A stretch of 5,830 nt of DNA from Chloroflexota bacterium (GTDB taxonomy: Bacteria > Chloroflexota > Dehalococcoidia > UBA3495), in NCBI GenBank assembly GCA_022571575.1, contig JACZXN010000127.1:1-5830 (forward strand), given 5' to 3'. How positions within the stretch are numbered: the stretch's first letter is position 1; each line of letters starts with the position of its first letter. The position numbers and the translations under genes are program-made. This document shows, piece by piece, positions 4,730 to 5,830 of the stretch. The notes under the pieces were generated by a model that had not been told where the DNA came from, did no database searches, and saw nothing but the letters and a program-made list of their open reading frames with translations.

Positions 4730-5830
4730 CTAATGGTGGTGGTGCGGGTCCGCATCCGGCATGCCGGGCAACGGCTCCGGCCGGTGGTCCGAATGGCCTT
4801 CATGTTGTCCGTGATGGCCCCCGTGGTCTTCCCCGTGGTCTTCCCCGTGGTCTTCATGATGGCCGGTGTGCCCTGCTCCGCCGGCGGCCCCCAGCAACTG
4901 GGTGGACACCAACTGGGAATACAGTCCCTGTCGCGCCAACAGTTCGTGGTGGCTCCCCTGTTCCACCGCGTGGCCGTTGTCCAACACGACTATCCGGTCC
5001 GCGTCCCTGATGGTGGACAGCCGGTGGGCGATCACCACCGTGGTCCGGCCTTCCATCAAAGCATCCAGGGCCTGTCTCACCTGGCGTTCGTTGACCGCGT
5101 CCAGGTGAGAAGTGGCCTCGTCCAGGATCAACACCGGGGCGTTCTTCAACAGTGCCCGGGCGATGGCGATGCGTTGGCGCTGGCCGCCGGAGAGCTGCAT
5201 GCCCCGCTCGCCGACCCTGGTGTCGTAGCCGTCGGGGAAGGCGGAGATGAACTCGTGGGCATTGGCCTGGCGGGCCGCCTCCTCGATCTCGCCGTCCGAG
5301 GCGTCGATCTTGCCCAGACGCAGGTTGTCCCGGATGCTGGCGTTGAAGAGAAAGGTGTCTTGGGACACCAGAGCGATATGTCGGCGCAAGTCTTCCAGTT
5401 CGAAGTCCCGAAGGTCGTGGCCGCTCAGCCGTACGTGACCTTCTGACGGGTCCCAGAACCGCATGACCAGATTGGCGCAGGTGGTTTTCCCGGCGCCGGA
5501 CCGGCCGACCAACGCCACGGTCTGACCGGTCTCAACGTCGAAACTCACTCCGTGCAGGGCCTGGGCCTCGCCGGCGCCGTAGGAGAACCCAACGTGGTCG
5601 AAACTGATGGCGGGCGCGCTGCCCGAGCCGTTCTGCCCGTTCTCTCCGGCATGATGAGAGTGAACGCCGGGGCCGTCCAACACCGGCACCGGCTCGTCAT
5701 GCACCACGAACAGACGCCGGGCCGCGGCCAGGGTCTCCATCAATTGCTTGATGGTCCGGGCGATGTCCGAGATTGGGGCGAAGGCCGCCCCCGAGAGGAT
5801 GACCGATCGGATCAACTGGGGCCGCGAGAT
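4730..5830 (-). CDS. ABC exporter (MsbA/HlyB-like type), C-terminal part with His-rich tail (5' end outside window)
   Basis: 366 residues are visible and the frame is open to the window edge, so the N-terminal membrane domain lies outside. Residues 1-41 are the end of the exporter-type membrane domain and its link to the ATPase (ending ETLAAARRLF). A linker contains VHSHHAGENG (56-65). The nucleotide-binding domain is complete: Walker A GRSGAGKT (109-116), Q-loop Q157 in SQDTFLFN, signature LSGGQ (213-217), Walker B VLILDE (233-238), D-loop SHLD, H-loop H269 in IAHR. This is the fused half-transporter architecture of exporters, which act as dimers in the inner membrane. After the usual end (about 312) there is a tail of about 50 residues with 15 histidines and many Asp/Glu, including repeated EDHG and a terminal HHHH. 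By topology the tail is cytoplasmic. The importer genes follow 77 bases downstream on the same strand. Substrate unknown. Confidence 0.92.
   Translation of the reverse strand: MSRPQLIRSVILSGAAFAPISDIARTIKQLMETLAAARRLFVVHDEPVPVLDGPGVHSHHAGENGQNGSGSAPAISFDHVGFSYGAGEAQALHGVSFDVETGQTVALVGRSGAGKTTCANLVMRFWDPSEGHVRLSGHDLRDFELEDLRRHIALVSQDTFLFNASIRDNLRLGKIDASDGEIEEAARQANAHEFISAFPDGYDTRVGERGMQLSGGQRQRIAIARALLKNAPVLILDEATSHLDAVNERQVRQALDALMEGRTTVVIAHRLSTIRDADRIVVLDNGHAVEQGSHHELLARQGLYSQLVSTQLLGAAGGAGHTGHHEDHGEDHGEDHGGHHGQHEGHSDHRPEPLPGMPDADPHHHH
4821..4856 (-). repeat. Three tandem 12-bp repeats encoding EDHG in the exporter tail
   Basis: CCGTGGTCTTCC on the plus strand recurs at 4821, 4833 and 4845 (the last ends in A). 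On the minus strand each unit encodes Glu-Asp-His-Gly. The near-identity of the units points to recent duplication by slippage. Copy changes would add or remove four residues without breaking the frame. Confidence 0.9.

Noticed and set aside
5089..5100. SHLD instead of SALD in the exporter D-loop as an abnormal ATPase
   Set aside because: The essential Asp is present and His at this position is a tolerated variant in exporter ATPases; all other motifs are canonical.
4733..5446. A 237-codon plus-strand frame antisense to the ABC exporter
   Set aside because: It lies wholly opposite an intact nucleotide-binding domain; its valine- and proline-rich repeat is only the complement of the His-tail repeat.

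Overview
The window is a high-GC bacterial chromosomal fragment. It holds two genes on the left reading rightward (+) and four genes reading leftward (-), with a repeat-filled spacer of about 550 bases where the two groups converge. Two protein-coding genes start at TTG behind strong Shine-Dalgarno sequences. The spacer carries two families of palindromic repeats. GC content, repeat style and gene mix (an amidohydrolase, a small cupin, a DUF1932-type dehydrogenase, many ABC genes) would suit an uncultured environmental lineage such as a Chloroflexota/SAR202-like bacterium. That placement is inference only, because no phylogenetic marker is present.

Left block (1-1324, +). The 3' part of a metal-dependent amidohydrolase of the imidazolonepropionase/prolidase-like group is followed by an 81-base gap and a 123-residue single-domain cupin. 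A 16-bp perfect hairpin flanked by A and T runs closes the block as a strong, probably bidirectional terminator.

Spacer (1325-1871). I see no credible gene here. It holds three copies of a TTCCGGC...GCCGGAA palindrome (family A) and three copies of a GGGCNGG...CCNGCCC palindrome (family B). Two B copies face each other and bound a 111-bp MITE-like element. Base changes between B copies are compensatory, so the hairpin itself seems to be conserved.

Right block (1872-5830, -). In transcription order this is: the C-terminal part of an ABC exporter (end of the membrane domain plus a full nucleotide-binding domain) with a very His-rich tail ending in four histidines; an ATPase of the Mn/Fe/Zn importer family with a 3 x 14-residue His/acidic tail; the matching ABC-3 membrane permease, whose start overlaps the ATPase stop by 8 bases; and, behind its own candidate promoter, a beta-hydroxyacid-dehydrogenase-like NAD(P) enzyme with a DUF1932-type C-terminus. 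The ATPase and permease should form the cytoplasmic and membrane parts of a metal importer. No substrate-binding protein is visible.

The most unusual signal is that two adjacent ABC proteins from different families both end in repeat-built, histidine-containing tails on the cytoplasmic side. This suggests that metal binding or sensing is shared across the locus. That functional reading is inference; the repeats and residues are directly visible.
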